Origin: Arcicella rigui
Lineage (GTDB): Bacteria; Bacteroidota; Bacteroidia; Cytophagales; Spirosomataceae
Length of the DNA stretch: 64,000 nt
Assembly: GCF_034929435.1 (NCBI RefSeq)
Contig: NZ_JAYFUM010000003.1
Span: 135,927-199,926 of the forward strand
Reading direction: 5' to 3'
Positions 8,252-16,238 of the stretch are shown one piece after another. The notes under the pieces are model-generated. The model did not search any database. It had not been told where the DNA came from and was given only the letters and a program-made list of their open reading frames with translations. A program made the translations under genes and the position numbers. The stretch's first letter is position 1; each line of letters opens with the position of its first letter.

Positions 8252-9274
8252 TTACTTACTTTTTTCTACTAATACTTTTTGCCAATTCCAAGCATCGCCT
8301 AAAGCCTCTGTAAGCGTTTTTTCAGCTTTCCAGCCCAATACTTCATTAGATTTTGTACAATCAGCATAAACGGCAACTACGTCTCCGTCTCTTCTTGGTT
8401 GAATACTATAATCAACTTTCAAGCCAGTTGCTTCTTCAAATGCGTTAATGACATCTAATACTGAACTTCCTTGACCAGTTCCGATATTGAAGAAATCATA
8501 ATATTTTCCTTCAGCTTGTTTCAATAATAAATCAAGTGCAGAAACGTGTGCTTTGGCTAAGTCAACTACGTGAATATAATCACGAATCGCAGTGCCGTCT
8601 GGTGTTGGGTAATCGTTTCCAAATACAGCTAATGGCCCTCTCAAACCTGCAACACTTTGCGTAAGGAAAGGAACAAGATTGGCAGGAACGCCCAAAGGTA
8701 ATTCGCCAATCAATACACTATCATGAGCACCAATTGGATTAAAGTATCTCAATGAAATAGCATGAAAATTCTTTTCACTATTTACTGTATCTTTAATGAT
8801 TTCTTCGCAAACTTGTTTGGTATTTCCGTAAGGAGACATAGCAGGTTGTACAGCCGAGTTTTCGGTTACTGGTAAAGAGTCTGGCTGTCCGTAAACTGTA
8901 CATGAAGACGAAAACACTAAATTATTTACTCCATATTCCAGCATTTTTTGCAACATCAAAACCGTTGCTGAAATATTGTTTTTGTAATACTTTAGCGGAT
9001 TTGCTACTGACTCTCCAACGGCTTTGTTGGCTGCAAAGTGAATAATTCCGTCAATTTTTTGTTCTGTGAATAAAGTGTCCCAAGTTGCGGCTTCAGAAAT
9101 ATCACCTTCATACAAAGTAACTGATTGCCCGATGATAGTTTCGATACCAGTGATAGCACTTTTTTCAGAGTTAGAAAAATTGTCAACGAGTACTGTCTCG
9201 TATCCAGCATTGTGAAGTTCAACTACTGTGTGTGACCCAATAAAGCCTGCACCGCCTGTTACTAAAATTTTCAT
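8252..9274 (-). CDS. galE: UDP-glucose 4-epimerase
   Basis: It interconverts UDP-glucose and UDP-galactose. The NAD motif VTGGAGFIGSHT begins at the fourth residue of the chosen start, and YGNTKQVCEE is the catalytic YxxxK motif. SSSCTVYG, a typical GalE active-site segment, is also present. I chose the ATG at 9274 because family members begin MKILVTGG. The frame is open further upstream, with another ATG at 9313 giving a 13-residue extension. The protein is 340 residues from 9274. A promoter is visible at 9369-9399. It is the first gene of the galE-rfbB-rfbA operon. Confidence 0.95.
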   Translation of the reverse strand: MKILVTGGAGFIGSHTVVELHNAGYETVLVDNFSNSEKSAITGIETIIGQSVTLYEGDISEAATWDTLFTEQKIDGIIHFAANKAVGESVANPLKYYKNNISATVLMLQKMLEYGVNNLVFSSSCTVYGQPDSLPVTENSAVQPAMSPYGNTKQVCEEIIKDTVNSEKNFHAISLRYFNPIGAHDSVLIGELPLGVPANLVPFLTQSVAGLRGPLAVFGNDYPTPDGTAIRDYIHVVDLAKAHVSALDLLLKQAEGKYYDFFNIGTGQGSSVLDVINAFEEATGLKVDYSIQPRRDGDVVAVYADCTKSNEVLGWKAEKTLTEALGDAWNWQKVLVEKSK

Positions 9275-9368
9275 ATTTTGGAGTGAACCCAGTAAAGGGG
9301 AGTTTAATGTCATATTATACAAATGAAATAAAAAAACTTTATTTGAATAATAATGAGGTTGTGAAAAA

Positions 9369-9399
9369 CAAATTTAGCATAAAGCCATTCTAAAACAAA
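9369..9399 (-). promoter_or_regulatory. Promoter of galE-rfbB-rfbA
   Basis: Read on the minus strand: TTTG at 9399-9396, 19 bases, then TAAATTTG at 9376-9369. Both boxes match the Bacteroidota RpoD consensus. Transcription should start near 9363. Confidence 0.7.
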
Positions 9400-9461
9400 A
9401 AATATATAAATCCTTTTTATCGAAGTGATTTAAGACTAAAATAAGCTTTTAACGAAATTTG

Positions 9462-9469
9462 TACTTTTG
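9462..9469 (+). promoter_or_regulatory. -7 box (TACTTTTG) for the SirB1-like gene
   Basis: An exact TAnnTTTG match. The predicted start of transcription near 9475 leaves only about 3 bases before the ATG at 9478, which argues that translation begins at the in-frame ATG at 9511. Confidence 0.55.
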
Positions 9470-9510
9470 CATAAGTTATGTTATTTTTCAATAAAATTAA
9501 ACGTGACAAC

Positions 9511-10347
9511 ATGAAACAATCAGAAATTAAAGCTTTGGTGTCTCTGCTCGAAGATGATGATAGTGAAATTTTAAACCTTGTTGAGTCTAAAATTAGGTCA
9601 CTGGGTGGAAGTGTGATTCCTTATTTAGAAGATCGTTGGGAAGAATCTTCTTTAAGTCCGCTTGCTCAAAAGAAAATAGAAGATTTAATCCATGATTTGC
9701 AATACGAAGCTTTTGTACAAAGACTTTTAGATTGGAAACAAAAAGGTGCGGAGGATTTATTGGAAGGGATGTGGGCAATTGCCACTTACCAATATCCAGA
9801 ACTTTCTTTAGAAAAGATTAAACAAGATTTACATCAAATTTATATTGATATTTGGACGGAATTTCGGGACAATATGCACCCAATGGACCAAATCAAAACC
9901 CTAAATTCAGTAATTTTTGGTAAACTAAAATTTGGTGCGAATACCAAACACTTTCACTCTGCCTCAAATTCGATGTTGAATGTGGTGTTAGAATCTAAGA
10001 AAGGGAATCCCATTTCATTGTGTGTTATTTACTTACTGATTGCTCAAAAACTAAATATGCCAATTTGGGGCGTAAATCTGCCAAATTTGTTTATACTTAC
10101 TTACAAGTCTGAACAAATGCAGTTTTATATCAATGTTTTCAATCGTGGTTTGGTGTTTAGTAAAGTTGACATCGACAATTACATCACACAATTGAATATT
10201 CCTTCCAATGAAATTTTTTATCAACCTTGCTCAAACTTGGACATTATCAGAAGAGTACTCCGAAACCTAACTTTAGCTTTTGAAAAAGTAGGCGACGACG
10301 ATAAGGTTCAGGAAATAGAAAGAGTTTTGAAGGAAATGATGAAGTAA
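9511..10347 (+). CDS. SirB1/transglutaminase-like family protein
   Basis: A 278-residue protein from the ATG at 9511; an upstream in-frame ATG at 9478 would add 11 residues but lies almost on the predicted transcription start. The N-terminal third is helical and repeat-like. The central part carries the Transglut_core2/SirB1 signature: LNSVIFGKLKFGANTKHF, then SNSMLNVVLESKKGNPISLCVIYLLIAQKL. The usual catalytic pattern of transglutaminases is only partly recognisable: a Cys is present in ISLCVIY, but the His/Asp partners are not obvious. The function is therefore open; it may be a non-catalytic homologue. It converges on the phosphopantetheinyl transferase gene with a single base between stops. 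Confidence 0.8.
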   Translation: MKQSEIKALVSLLEDDDSEILNLVESKIRSLGGSVIPYLEDRWEESSLSPLAQKKIEDLIHDLQYEAFVQRLLDWKQKGAEDLLEGMWAIATYQYPELSLEKIKQDLHQIYIDIWTEFRDNMHPMDQIKTLNSVIFGKLKFGANTKHFHSASNSMLNVVLESKKGNPISLCVIYLLIAQKLNMPIWGVNLPNLFILTYKSEQMQFYINVFNRGLVFSKVDIDNYITQLNIPSNEIFYQPCSNLDIIRRVLRNLTLAFEKVGDDDKVQEIERVLKEMMK

Positions 10348-10348
10348 T

Positions 10349-10984
10349 TCAATTAGTAGTTGTGAAAACAAAATCATCTTGATAGAAAACCAAAAGCTCG
10401 TGTTCAGTCTTTAGTTTTCCTTCAATAAATATTTCTCCTTTTAGTTTGAATGGTTTTTCTTCAAATGGTTCGATGTAAATATTATCTTTAAAGGAAAGAT
10501 TCTTTTTGCCATACCATTTGTATAAACTTTCTTTAGCACACCACAGAATACATAGTTTTTGGAGGTCGTTTTGGGCAAATTGTAATTCATTTTCCGACAA
10601 ATACTTATGGGCTACTCTCAGAAGTTTGTCAGAAATCTTTTCAATGTCACAACCAACATCGTCTTTTAAATTTACAATTACTGCCGCATACTCATTAGTG
10701 TGTGAAAGAGAAATAAAAGCGTCGTGTTTGTGTAAGAAAGGATTTTTCTGTTCATCTTTCCCAATTCCATGAAAAGTTAAACCGAATTGTTGCATCGTGA
10801 ATTTGGCACAAGTTCTACTTGCGAGCCATTCTAATTGTTTCACTGGATGAGTAACGCCTGAAATCTTTAATAAGTCTTCTTCTGCAATTCCGAGGTACTC
10901 CAGATAGAACGCTGAAGTTTCTTCGATTTTCCAAAGGCTTACAATACTTTTATTAGAAATGTTTTTACAAAAAATTATTGCCAT
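10349..10984 (-). CDS. 4'-phosphopantetheinyl transferase superfamily protein
   Basis: A 211-residue Sfp/Gsp-type enzyme that transfers phosphopantetheine from CoA to a serine of carrier proteins. The Mg-binding motif GCDIE has D113 and E115; the second motif is W148-xx-K151-E152-xxx-K156 (WCAKESLYKWYG). SLSHTNEYAAV contains the conserved CoA-contacting His. Length fits the two-subdomain Sfp class rather than the short AcpS. No polyketide or peptide synthetase is near, so it may serve the general acyl carrier protein or a remote pathway. Confidence 0.92.
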   Translation of the reverse strand: MAIIFCKNISNKSIVSLWKIEETSAFYLEYLGIAEEDLLKISGVTHPVKQLEWLASRTCAKFTMQQFGLTFHGIGKDEQKNPFLHKHDAFISLSHTNEYAAVIVNLKDDVGCDIEKISDKLLRVAHKYLSENELQFAQNDLQKLCILWCAKESLYKWYGKKNLSFKDNIYIEPFEEKPFKLKGEIFIEGKLKTEHELLVFYQDDFVFTTTN

Positions 10985-11044
10985 TTAACTGTCCTGTAAT
11001 TCAAAGCTATACAAGTCTTAGGACGGCTGTATGGCTTACGATTG

Positions 11045-11075
11045 TTGTCATTGGACACAAAATAAACTAATTTTG
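11045..11075 (+). promoter_or_regulatory. Promoter of the WD40 gene
   Basis: TTG at 11045-11047, a 20-base spacer, then TAATTTTG at 11068-11075. Both boxes match the Bacteroidota consensus; transcription should start near 11081, about 29 bases before the ATG. Confidence 0.65.
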
Positions 11076-11109
11076 CTTAAATAAATATTTAAAATTTTAG
11101 ATACTACTT

Positions 11110-12012
11110 ATGCAAGTCGAGAAAATAGATACATTTTCAGGGCATCGTGATTGTGTTTATGCACTTGAGAGTAGTGTAGAACCTACACAATTTTTTTCAG
11201 CGGGTGGCGATGGCTTGGTAGTTCGCTGGAATTTGAAAGCACCAGATTTAGGAGAACTCATCGCTCAAGTTCCTGCGTCAATTTATGCAATTTGTTATGA
11301 CACGAGTAGAAATCAACTTTGGGTCGGGCAAAATTTTGATGGAATTCATCTTATTGATGTAGAATTAAAAAAAGAAATAAAATCTATTAAGATTACTTCT
11401 GCTTCTATTTTTGATATAAAAATTCATCAAAATAATGCTTTTATTGGTTTGTCTGATGGCATTATTGTAGTGATGGATGTTGATACTTTTAGTGTAAAAA
11501 AACATTTGAAAGCTTCTGATAAAAGTGTGAGAAGTATCAGTATTAACGAAAAGTATCAAGAATTTGCCGTTGGATATAGCGATTATACCTTCAAAATATT
11601 TGATTTGTACGATTTTTCGTTAAAAAAAGTAATTGAGGCACATTCCAACTCTATCTTTACAGTATGTTACTCTCCTGATAGCCAGTATTTGCTTACAAGT
11701 GGTAGAGATGCACATTTGAAAATTTGGAATGTTGAAGAAAAATATTCTTTGCAAGAAGACATTGTGGCTCATTTGTTTGCTATTAACGACATCGTGTATA
11801 GTCCCGACAAAAGTTTATTCGCTACTTGTAGCATGGATAAGTCTATAAAAGTTTGGGATGCCAATCGTTTTAAACTATTGAAAGTAATTGACAGAGCCAG
11901 ACACGCCGGACACGGTACTTCTGTAAATAAACTTTTATGGAATAATTATCAAAACCAATTAATTTCTGCATCCGATGATAAGCAAATAGCTCTTTGGAAT
12001 GTAAAAGTATAA
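11110..12012 (+). CDS. WD40 repeat beta-propeller protein
   Basis: A 300-residue protein made only of about seven WD40 blades. Typical repeat ends are VVRWNLKA, LKIWNVEE, IKVWDANR and IALWNVKV, with GH and HS/D positions such as FSGHRDCVYAL and AHSNSIFTVCYSPDSQYLL. There is no signal peptide, so it is probably cytoplasmic. WD40 propellers are protein-binding scaffolds and no enzyme domain is present. It is 36 bases upstream of the DivIVA-like gene. That spacing suggests cotranscription and a possible partner role in cell-pole or division organisation, which is inference only. Confidence 0.9.
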   Translation: MQVEKIDTFSGHRDCVYALESSVEPTQFFSAGGDGLVVRWNLKAPDLGELIAQVPASIYAICYDTSRNQLWVGQNFDGIHLIDVELKKEIKSIKITSASIFDIKIHQNNAFIGLSDGIIVVMDVDTFSVKKHLKASDKSVRSISINEKYQEFAVGYSDYTFKIFDLYDFSLKKVIEAHSNSIFTVCYSPDSQYLLTSGRDAHLKIWNVEEKYSLQEDIVAHLFAINDIVYSPDKSLFATCSMDKSIKVWDANRFKLLKVIDRARHAGHGTSVNKLLWNNYQNQLISASDDKQIALWNVKV

Positions 12013-12048
12013 TTTTATTAAAATCACCCTGAATAATCCATACATACC

Positions 12049-13044
12049 ATGAGAATTACTCCACTTGAAATAAGACAACATACTTTTGATAAAAGTTTTC
12101 GAGGATACGATACTGAATCGGTGGATGCTTTTTTATTGTCACTTTCGCAAGAGTGGGAGCGAGTAGGCGAAGAAGTGCGTCAGTCGAAACAAAGAATTGA
12201 TACTGCCGAACGTGAAATTGCCAAAATGAAAGAAGTTGAGGCAGGTCTTTTCAAAACGATAAAAGTAGCGGAAGAAGCCAAAGAACAGATGAACTCTAAG
12301 GCTTTTATTGAAGCTGAAAATATAAAAAACAAAGCTCGTAGCGAAGCGGAGGAAATCTTGAACGAAGCTCGTAAAAAAGCAAATATGTTGGTTTCGGATG
12401 CTGAAAATAAAGCAAAGTTCATGATTGAAGAAGCTAATAATGAGCTTAAAAATTATGAACGTGATTTCAAATCAATGGAACGTTATAAAGAATTTTTAGT
12501 GGTTGAACTAAAAAGATTTGCTAACGAAACATTAGAGAAAGTTGCTAAGTTTGAAGAAAGAGTAGGCAGTAAAAACACCGAAGTACCTACTAAGGAAGTT
12601 GTAGAAAATAAAATTCAGAAGCCAGTTCTTGATTTTACAGAAACTTTACCTAAAACACAAATTCCTGTTGTAGCTTCGCCTGTTGTTGAGTTTACTCCTC
12701 CAACTGAAAAAGCGGAGGTAAAAGCAAATGCTAATCTATCATTTTTTGAACAAGAAATTTCTGGTGAAACAGAAATAGACTTTGAACCAGCAAATGATTT
12801 TGATGATGAAAATATGGAACTTCCACAAGTTCATAAAATTTTAGCACAGCAAGCAGTACCTGAAGTTCCGAAAAATACCAAAGTAGAAGAATTGGTTAAA
12901 GAAATGAAAGCTGTAAAACCAAAAATTCGTAAAACACCCAAAGACGATGGATTACCAACTGTTTCTTCGGTAATGGAAGATTTTGGAAAAGATTACCAAG
13001 GAGGAATTTCAAATACAGGAGGTTCTTTCTTTGATTCTTTCTAA
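12049..13044 (+). CDS. DivIVA domain protein
   Basis: A 331-residue protein. The N terminus has the DivIVA membrane-binding segment and crossed-helix motif (ITPLEIRQHTFDKSFRGYD at residues 3-21, then VDAFLLSLSQEWE). A long coiled coil follows to ~residue 170, with many Ala/Glu/Lys heptads. The C-terminal half is acidic, Pro/Glu-rich and probably disordered, ending in a short Phe/Ser tail. DivIVA proteins bind curved membranes and recruit division or growth machinery. Such proteins are best known in Gram-positives but do occur in Bacteroidota. It lies between the WD40 gene and folB in what looks like one transcription unit. Confidence 0.88.
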   Translation: MRITPLEIRQHTFDKSFRGYDTESVDAFLLSLSQEWERVGEEVRQSKQRIDTAEREIAKMKEVEAGLFKTIKVAEEAKEQMNSKAFIEAENIKNKARSEAEEILNEARKKANMLVSDAENKAKFMIEEANNELKNYERDFKSMERYKEFLVVELKRFANETLEKVAKFEERVGSKNTEVPTKEVVENKIQKPVLDFTETLPKTQIPVVASPVVEFTPPTEKAEVKANANLSFFEQEISGETEIDFEPANDFDDENMELPQVHKILAQQAVPEVPKNTKVEELVKEMKAVKPKIRKTPKDDGLPTVSSVMEDFGKDYQGGISNTGGSFFDSF

Positions 13045-13083
13045 TAGAGTACTGAATTATTTTATAGCATTAAAAAAAAGAAA

Positions 13084-13434
13084 ATGGGAATAATTGCCTT
13101 AGAAGGCATTGAATTTTTTGCTTATCACGGTGTTTATGCCGAAGAGCAAAGAATAGGGAATCGTTATCAGATAGATATTTCTGTCACTACTGATTTTTCA
13201 GACGCCGCCGAAAATGATAAACTCAGCGATACCGTTAATTACGGTGATTTGTACGAAATCATTGCTGGAGTAATGAAAATCAAGGCAAAATTATTAGAAC
13301 ATATTGCACAACTAATTATTTCAAGTGTTCGTCAGCGTTATCCAAATGTTGAAGCAGTTGAAGTTTCAGTATCAAAATTTAACCCTCCAATCGGTGGGGT
13401 TTGCACAAGAGCAAAAGTAACTTTGAAAGGATAA
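13084..13434 (+). CDS. folB: Dihydroneopterin aldolase
   Basis: A 116-residue folate enzyme that splits 7,8-dihydroneopterin to hydroxymethyl-dihydropterin and glycolaldehyde. The N-terminal FFAYHGVYAEEQRIGNRYQIDI has the conserved pterin-binding Glu region. TVNYGDLYEII is the central motif, and the catalytic lysine lies in VSVSKFNPPIGG. Length is normal. It is 39 bases after the DivIVA gene and 6 bases before the LacI regulator. No other folate genes are adjacent; folC is elsewhere in this window. Confidence 0.94.
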   Translation: MGIIALEGIEFFAYHGVYAEEQRIGNRYQIDISVTTDFSDAAENDKLSDTVNYGDLYEIIAGVMKIKAKLLEHIAQLIISSVRQRYPNVEAVEVSVSKFNPPIGGVCTRAKVTLKG

Positions 13435-13440
13435 AATTTT

Positions 13441-14472
13441 ATGGCACATCAAGTGACGATTAAAGATTTAGCTCGCCATCTAAACGTTTCGGTGGCAACA
13501 ATTTCTCGTGCCTTGCGTGATATGCCTGAGATTAAACCAGAAACTCGACAGGCAGTACTTCAATTAGCCAAAGAATGGGACTATCAACCCAATATTTTGG
13601 CTACCAGTTTGGTGAAAAGTAGAACCAAAACCATTGGTGTAATTGTGCCAGACTTGGCCTATCATTTTTTTGCATCAGTTATTAAAGGAATTGAGGAAGA
13701 GGCCAATGAACGAGGTTACAGTTTGTTACTTACACAAACCAGTGAATTGTATCAAAGAGAATTAACAAACGTTCAAAACCTTTCTCGTGGGCAAGTTGAA
13801 GGTTTTGTTATTTCACTTTCGCAAGAAACGGTTGATTTAGACCACCTAAAAAGACTACAACGAAAAGGAATACCTTTAGTTTTTTTTGATAGAGATGCAG
13901 CCGAAATGGATGTATCAAAAGTAATGGTTGATAATGTAGGGGCGGCTTATGAAGCTACCAAACATTTGATTGATAATGGTTGTAAAAGAATAGCTTTTTT
14001 GGCTGGGCCACATAGTGTTACGGTTAGCAACCAAAGATTAGAAGGTTATACATTGGCTTTAAAGGAGTTTGGTTACCAAATAGACGAATCTTTAATTGTT
14101 CATGGAGAGTATAATTTAGAAAGAGCGATTGAAATCACCAATTACTTAATCAATTTAGAAAATCGTCCTGATGGTTTGATTGTGGTAAGTGATAGACTGG
14201 CAGTAGGAGCGATGTCTGCTTTGAAGGCTCGTAATATCAAAATTCCAGAAGAAGTAGCGGTTGTTAGTTTTAATAATGAACCCATTTGTACCATTATTAC
14301 GCCAACGCTTACCAGTGTTGCACAGCCCACATTAGATATTGGCAAACTGGCAACTTCAATTTTGGTTAATCAGATAGAAGATACAAAAGGCTTTTTTAAA
14401 CCAGAAGTGAAAATTCTAAAAACACAATTGGTAGTTCGAGAATCTTCTCAAAAGTTAAAAGTAGAGAACTGA
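13441..14472 (+). CDS. LacI-family transcriptional regulator
   Basis: A 343-residue repressor. The N-terminal DNA-binding domain starts VTIKDLARHLNVSVATISRALRD (residues 5-27), followed by the hinge (LVKSRTKTIGVIVPD). The rest is a periplasmic-binding-protein-like ligand domain (VEGFVISLS, GCKRIAFLAGP, RPDGLIVVSDRLAVGAMSAL). Effectors of such proteins are usually sugars. It begins 6 bases after folB, and no sugar-use genes flank it, so its targets are probably distant. A strong bidirectional terminator ends the unit. Confidence 0.95.
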   Translation: MAHQVTIKDLARHLNVSVATISRALRDMPEIKPETRQAVLQLAKEWDYQPNILATSLVKSRTKTIGVIVPDLAYHFFASVIKGIEEEANERGYSLLLTQTSELYQRELTNVQNLSRGQVEGFVISLSQETVDLDHLKRLQRKGIPLVFFDRDAAEMDVSKVMVDNVGAAYEATKHLIDNGCKRIAFLAGPHSVTVSNQRLEGYTLALKEFGYQIDESLIVHGEYNLERAIEITNYLINLENRPDGLIVVSDRLAVGAMSALKARNIKIPEEVAVVSFNNEPICTIITPTLTSVAQPTLDIGKLATSILVNQIEDTKGFFKPEVKILKTQLVVRESSQKLKVEN

Positions 14473-14479
14473 AAATATA

Positions 14480-14530
14480 GTAATCAAAAATCCCCAATTT
14501 GTACTTAACAAATTGGGGATTTTTGATTAC
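14480..14530. terminator. Bidirectional terminator between the lacI-like and osmC-like genes
   Basis: Perfect 23-base arms at 14480-14502 and 14508-14530 around a 5-base loop, with A-run and T-run sides. It separates the convergent lacI-like and osmC-like genes and overlaps the last base of the latter's stop codon. Confidence 0.9.
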
Positions 14531-14946
14531 TACAATAATGTAGCTTCTAAAGTAATGTTAGCATTGAATAGTTTAGAGATTGGACAATTTACTTTGGCAT
14601 GATTCACCAATTCTTCAAATTTTTCTTGAGTTAAACCTGCGGCTTTTACTGAAGTTGTCAATTTGATAGTGTTGATTGCACCATTTTCTAAAATTACTTG
14701 TGAATTTGTATCAATTACATCCGCTACAAATCCAGCACCTTGTAAATTAAACGCTAATTGCATCGAGAAACAACCAGCATGTGCAGCCGCTACTAATTCT
14801 TCTGGGTTTGTTCCGATACCGTCTTCAAAACGAGTATTGAATGAATATTGAGTGTTACTTAAAACACCACTTGGACTTGTTAATGTACCTTTTCCGTCTT
14901 TGCCAGCTCCAATCCATTGAGCAGAAGCACTTCTTTTGATTTGCAT
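14530..14946 (-). CDS. OsmC family peroxiredoxin
   Basis: A 138-residue protein of the OsmC/Ohr fold. The first catalytic cysteine is in AAHAGCFSMQLAF (~residue 58) and the second in HAKVNCPISKLFNA. The N terminus SAQWIGAGKDGKGTLTSPSG is typical of the OsmC branch, as distinct from the Ohr branch represented by the gene at 63245. These enzymes reduce organic and inorganic hydroperoxides. A -7-like box (TAATTTTG on the minus strand, 14982-14975) lies about 30 bases upstream. Monocistronic. Confidence 0.93.
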   Translation of the reverse strand: MQIKRSASAQWIGAGKDGKGTLTSPSGVLSNTQYSFNTRFEDGIGTNPEELVAAAHAGCFSMQLAFNLQGAGFVADVIDTNSQVILENGAINTIKLTTSVKAAGLTQEKFEELVNHAKVNCPISKLFNANITLEATLL

Positions 14947-15067
14947 TGTGTTATTGTTGTTAAGTTTGATATTACAAAATTACAGCATCTCTACACAGCA
15001 GTAAATGTACATTTAACCCATTAGCTTGTACATTTTTCCCTAAAGTATTTAAAGTTACATTCAGGGC

Positions 15068-15478
15068 TTAGTCGATATAACTAATTCCTAAAGTTTCTAA
15101 ATCTTCTTGTGCCAATTCGGATGGTTCAATATATATATTCAGGATTTTGGTATTGTCGTTTCTTTTCCATTCTTCGGCTGCGTCATCGAGTACAGTCAGA
15201 ATAATTTCTCTTATTTCATCATTTTCTTCTGCCAAAAAATTATCATAATTTTTAAAAATAATTTTTATATCATTTTCATCAAGCCAGTCGAGGTCGTTGA
15301 TTAATTCATCAAATGAATCCAAATTATGTCCGAAGTACTCTGGGAAACGAATACTTTCAGCAATCTTCTCAAAAAATTGTTCAGTAGTTTGTGTAAGTTC
15401 GCCATCAATCAGGGCTACTAACGTTTTTTGTGTAGGTTTAAATGTTGAAGTATCTTTTAAAAGAATATAATTTGCCAT
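15068..15478 (-). CDS. Barstar-family ribonuclease inhibitor
   Basis: A 136-residue acidic protein. The central segment FPEYFGHNLDSFDELINDLDWL aligns with the barstar binding loop: the Asp equivalent to barstar D35 is kept, and the position of D39 appears to be Glu. VALIDGELTQT and IIFKNYDNFL match the N-terminal strand and following core strand. No signal peptide, so it should stay in the cytoplasm. The upstream gene, ending 4 bases before its start, encodes a secreted microbial RNase. The pair therefore reads as nuclease plus immunity protein. Barstar-like proteins also exist without a nuclease; here the linkage makes the role convincing. Confidence 0.88.
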   Translation of the reverse strand: MANYILLKDTSTFKPTQKTLVALIDGELTQTTEQFFEKIAESIRFPEYFGHNLDSFDELINDLDWLDENDIKIIFKNYDNFLAEENDEIREIILTVLDDAAEEWKRNDNTKILNIYIEPSELAQEDLETLGISYID

Positions 15479-15482
15479 TGCT

Positions 15483-15905
15483 TTATTTGATTTCGACGAA
15501 AGATTGATAGTGATTTTGTGTATAATAAGCTTTTTTGTCTGAGCTGGTTACTAATCTTTCTGCTCCTCTGTTTTTACCTTGAATTTTTGGGTTGGTATCC
15601 CACTCTTTGTAATAGATTTTCATTCCTCTGGCGTCTTTTTTTGGAAGAATGCCTTCATAATTGCCAAATTTTCGCCCACCAACATATCCTTGGGGCGGGG
15701 CGTCGTTTTCTCTTACATACTGTAAAACCATCAAAACATTTTTAGGAATGTTTTTACTACTAACGACTGGAATAGCAGGAGATTGTTGAAAATTTCTGTC
15801 AGCTTTTTGAAAAGCATTTACAGAAAATACTATTAAGAAAGTAGAAAGACAAATAAGACTTCCACAAAATAGAGATTTGATAGTATTGAGCAAAGAAGTA
15901 CGCAT
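15483..15905 (-). CDS. Secreted guanyl-specific ribonuclease (barnase/RNase Sa/N1-T1 family)
   Basis: A 140-residue protein. A hydrophobic signal segment covers residues ~12-31 (ending SVNA). The mature part follows the RNase Sa layout: GNYEGILP at 81-88, general base E101 in YYKEWD, R113 and R117 in KNRGAERLV, and general acid H132 in YYTQNHYQSF. All four catalytic positions of the family are present. It should cleave single-stranded RNA after guanosine outside the cytoplasm. The barstar-like inhibitor gene follows after 4 bases. A -7-like box (TAGTTTTG, minus strand 15930-15923) is just upstream. The role may be nutrient scavenging or interbacterial killing; there are no polymorphic-toxin trafficking domains. 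Confidence 0.9.
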   Translation of the reverse strand: MRTSLLNTIKSLFCGSLICLSTFLIVFSVNAFQKADRNFQQSPAIPVVSSKNIPKNVLMVLQYVRENDAPPQGYVGGRKFGNYEGILPKKDARGMKIYYKEWDTNPKIQGKNRGAERLVTSSDKKAYYTQNHYQSFVEIK

Positions 15906-16238
15906 AATAAATAGATTTTTAACAAAACTACGAAAGAAGTTCTGACTTATGGATGCCGTTGAGAGAATAAAATAAAAAACAATTTCTTGGGAAACGTAAC
16001 AATAAATTCACTAAAATCTCATTTTTAGATTACTTAGGAAAGTTATTATTTTTTGCTTTAAAAATGTTCTTCATAAAGCTCCTATACTGATACCTTTCAA
16101 ATTTGCAAAACCATTAAAATTTCACGAAATTTGTATAAAATGGCATTTAAAGGGTACTTTTCGTAGTATCTGATGATGAATTTTTCAAATTAAATCAGCA
16201 TCGAGGTACTTTAGTCCCTTCAACCAAATCTTATCTAT
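15906..16238. other. Divergent intergenic region between the RNase gene and gyrA
   Basis: 333 AT-rich bases between two outward-facing genes. It holds the candidate gyrA promoter at 16102-16133 and a -7-like box for the RNase gene at 15923-15930. No open frame worth calling and no RNA gene is seen. Confidence 0.7.
16102..16133 (+). promoter_or_regulatory. Candidate gyrA promoter
   Basis: TTTG at 16102-16105, exactly 20 bases, then GAAATTTG at 16126-16133. The -7 box has one mismatch to TAnnTTTG (the first T is G). It predicts a 5' leader of about 100 bases. Confidence 0.5.

Noticed and set aside
9275..9322. An N-terminal extension of galE
   Set aside because: Homology begins at MKILVTGG (9274); the extension is low-complexity and begins with TTG at 9322 or ATG at 9313. 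Kept as an alternative only.
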